Source of the DNA: Todiramphus chloris collaris
Lineage: Eukaryota > Chordata > Aves > Coraciiformes > Alcedinidae
Assembly (NCBI GenBank): GCA_025345505.1
Contig: JANVCC010010406.1
Coordinates: 12,750,852-12,814,851 of the forward strand
Length of the DNA stretch: 64,000 nucleotides
Direction of reading: 5' to 3'
Positions within the stretch are counted from its first letter, which is position 1; each line of letters opens with the position of its first letter. The notes beneath the pieces were generated by a model that was not told the origin of the DNA, ran no database searches, and was given only the letters and a program-made list of their open reading frames with translations. The position numbers and the translations under genes are program-made. Positions 62,194 to 64,000 of this stretch are shown piece after piece.

Positions 62194-64000
62194 ACCCTCT
62201 GGGATTAAAGCATCCTGCTTTTGCAGACATCTGGCTGCTGTACTGCCACTGCAAATCAGTAGGTCACACTTCTTTATTCCCACACATCAACTCGGCAGCA
62301 ACAATGGAGCCAAATGAAGCTTTTCTACTCATTGGGTTTCTGTGGTCTAATATCTGCCAAGTGTTTGACCACAGCTCTTTGGCTTGCATCTCCAGCCTCA
62401 AGGATCCTGAGCTGGCTTGCATCCAGTTACTAGCTGAGCCTGCAACAGCTTAGCTGCCATGGGCAGCACAAGCAGTGTGTGTTTTGTTCACTGAGGCCAT
62501 AGGCACATTACATTCAGGCTGGATCTCCATCTCTCAAAAAGTCTTGGGGGAAAAAGGAGCCCATTTGGAGATTGGTTTGTTTTTTCAGAAATACATAACA
62601 GACTTTGTTCATTTCTGTTGCCCTTCCCACATAATGATGATCGCATTTAGGGACATGTATAAAAACACTGGCATACTTGAAGGTGCTTTTGGAAACTGGG
62701 AGATCTAGCAGAGACAGTTTAAAAGGCACAGCAATGCACCAAATGTACTGAACTGTGAAAGATTAAAAGTTTTTAAACAGAATTTAAATAGCTTCCAAGT
62801 CAGTGGAGCATACTGCAAACAGAAATATGAAAGAGAAACAGAGCAGGGATGGACTTTTTGTGTTGGAGAGATTAGTGTGTGTTTTGGCTGCATCCACATC
62901 AGCCCTTTGGTTTGTATCAGAAGTGTGTGGTTCTCCAACACTCCCACTTCAGTTTGCATCACAGAGTATGGATCAGTATGGAAGCCAAATTGGAAGTTGC
63001 ACACCAAGAGTGCACCTAAAGCATTCCTGCCCCAAAGGTACATTCAGTCTGAGGGACCAGAGCAGAGCAAGTCCAAAGCAAAAAAGCCTTACCAATCTGA
63101 AATGTGCATATTGTGTATGATGGTCCTTGGCATCATCTGTTTCACATTGCAGAATATCTCCTACAGCAGTCAAAGAAGTCCACACCACTTTGTAATGCAA
63201 ACATGGTCTATCACAACTTCTTCCATTAAACTGGCAATCTGAGAGTATATGCTGAGCAGTGCAGGAGTATTCCTTAGCATCTGCTATCCGTGTGGGAAGA
63301 TACAGTGAGCTCACCACTGGCATACTAGCATTACTATGACCATATATTAGAGTAGCACCTAGAGGCCCTTAACAGGGATTAGGCCACCACTATAGGCACT
63401 GCTCGGCCTTAATAAAGTAGCCTCTACTCTAAACAACATGAACAGAGAAAATATACCGAGCTACAGTCTATTTGTAAAAGGAGCAAGACAGAGAGGTTAC
63501 TGCTGTAGCTATACACTTCTCCAGACTAGGCATACATGGGGCCACAAGTGAAAAATTACTTGGATTGCATCCTTGCCCAGATTCAAGCACACCACTAAAC
63601 TGCAAATAATCTGGCACAACTAGTCAGCTCATCTCAGCTGAGGCCAGCCCTGAGAACACAGAAATGCTGGAGGTTGGGAGGGAGTGAGGTGGGGTGGCCA
63701 GACTGGGCAGGGAATCTTCCTGTAGCCACTCTCTGCCAGCTGCCAGCTCTGAAAACCTCTGCCAAGAGACCTGCATCTTCCTGAACTCTAAATCCATCCC
63801 TGACAGCAACTGAATGTCTTTGACTTGTACGAATAAATTTCAAAATGTCCCACAATTACAGCTTCATAATATTCTGGAAGCAGATGGCAGGCACAGCTGA
63901 CAGTGACAGTAGTTGTAAGTGCAAATAGGAGGTGGCAGAGAGGAGGGGGAGATATGAAGTTGGTTTAGGAAAACAGTGTAAGAAAAGGAGCTCTTATTTT

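Larger units (their letters stand above)
56746..64000. other. Non-coding stretch with low-complexity tracts
   Basis: About 7.3 kb with no recognised host gene or transposon. Short frames abound but none has a motif I know. Items listed separately are a poly-A run, two A/C tracts and one coding-like minus-strand patch near 61.6-62.0 kb that I could not identify. It may be intergenic or intronic. Confidence 0.55.

Overview
The window looks like avian (bird) genomic DNA, about 64 kb, AT-leaning and almost free of host coding sequence. I found no convincing host exon, tRNA, rRNA, CRISPR array or bacterial-type gene. The recognisable content is dominated by CR1 non-LTR retrotransposons. Together they cover about 15.6 kb, roughly a quarter of the window, which is high for a bird. 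This would fit a CR1-rich lineage (for example woodpeckers and relatives) or a repeat-rich chromosome, but the sequence alone does not fix the species. A turtle or crocodilian is possible but less likely.

Layout. 1-1963 has no recognised gene. 1964-8287 is a pile of three CR1 elements: a nearly full-length minus-strand copy (1964 to about 6450), a 5'-truncated plus-strand copy (6469-8109) joined head to head with it, and an older minus-strand scrap (8110-8287). A 100-N assembly gap (6034-6133) lies in the 5' untranslated part of the first copy. 9625-10808 is a minus CR1 with an internal deletion. 10809-27559 is non-coding apart from simple repeats. 27560-29799 is an older plus CR1. 29800-45978 is non-coding apart from simple repeats and one tiny CR1 relic near 37.8 kb. 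45979-47600 is a plus CR1 that is a close sister of the 6469-8109 copy. 51371-55372 is a plus CR1 carrying ORF1 and ORF2 remains, split by a 543-bp solo LTR of an endogenous retrovirus (54120-54662, minus) with a perfect 4-bp target duplication. 56020-56745 is a minus CR1 scrap missing the first half of its reverse transcriptase. 56746-64000 is non-coding.

How the parts work together. CR1 encodes ORF1 (zinc-finger-like N-terminus, coiled-coil stretch, SGNH/GDSL-type esterase) and ORF2 (APE-type endonuclease, reverse transcriptase, C-terminal domain). Both are used for target-primed reverse transcription, which leaves 8-bp repeats at the 3' end and usually truncates the 5' end. The 1964-6450 copy keeps both reading frames without a frameshift and is broken only by four in-frame stop codons, so it is young.

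The observation most worth a second look is the ORF1/ORF2 junction. In both copies that retain it, ORF1 ends in a UUUAAAC heptamer in the correct register, directly before its stop codon, and ORF2 lies in the -1 frame. That is the layout of programmed -1 ribosomal frameshifting. In the best-preserved copy ORF2 has no AUG ahead of its endonuclease domain. A second notable point is that the 6.5 kb and 46 kb copies share a 5' boundary and at least three disabling changes, which suggests a non-autonomous CR1 lineage copied in trans.
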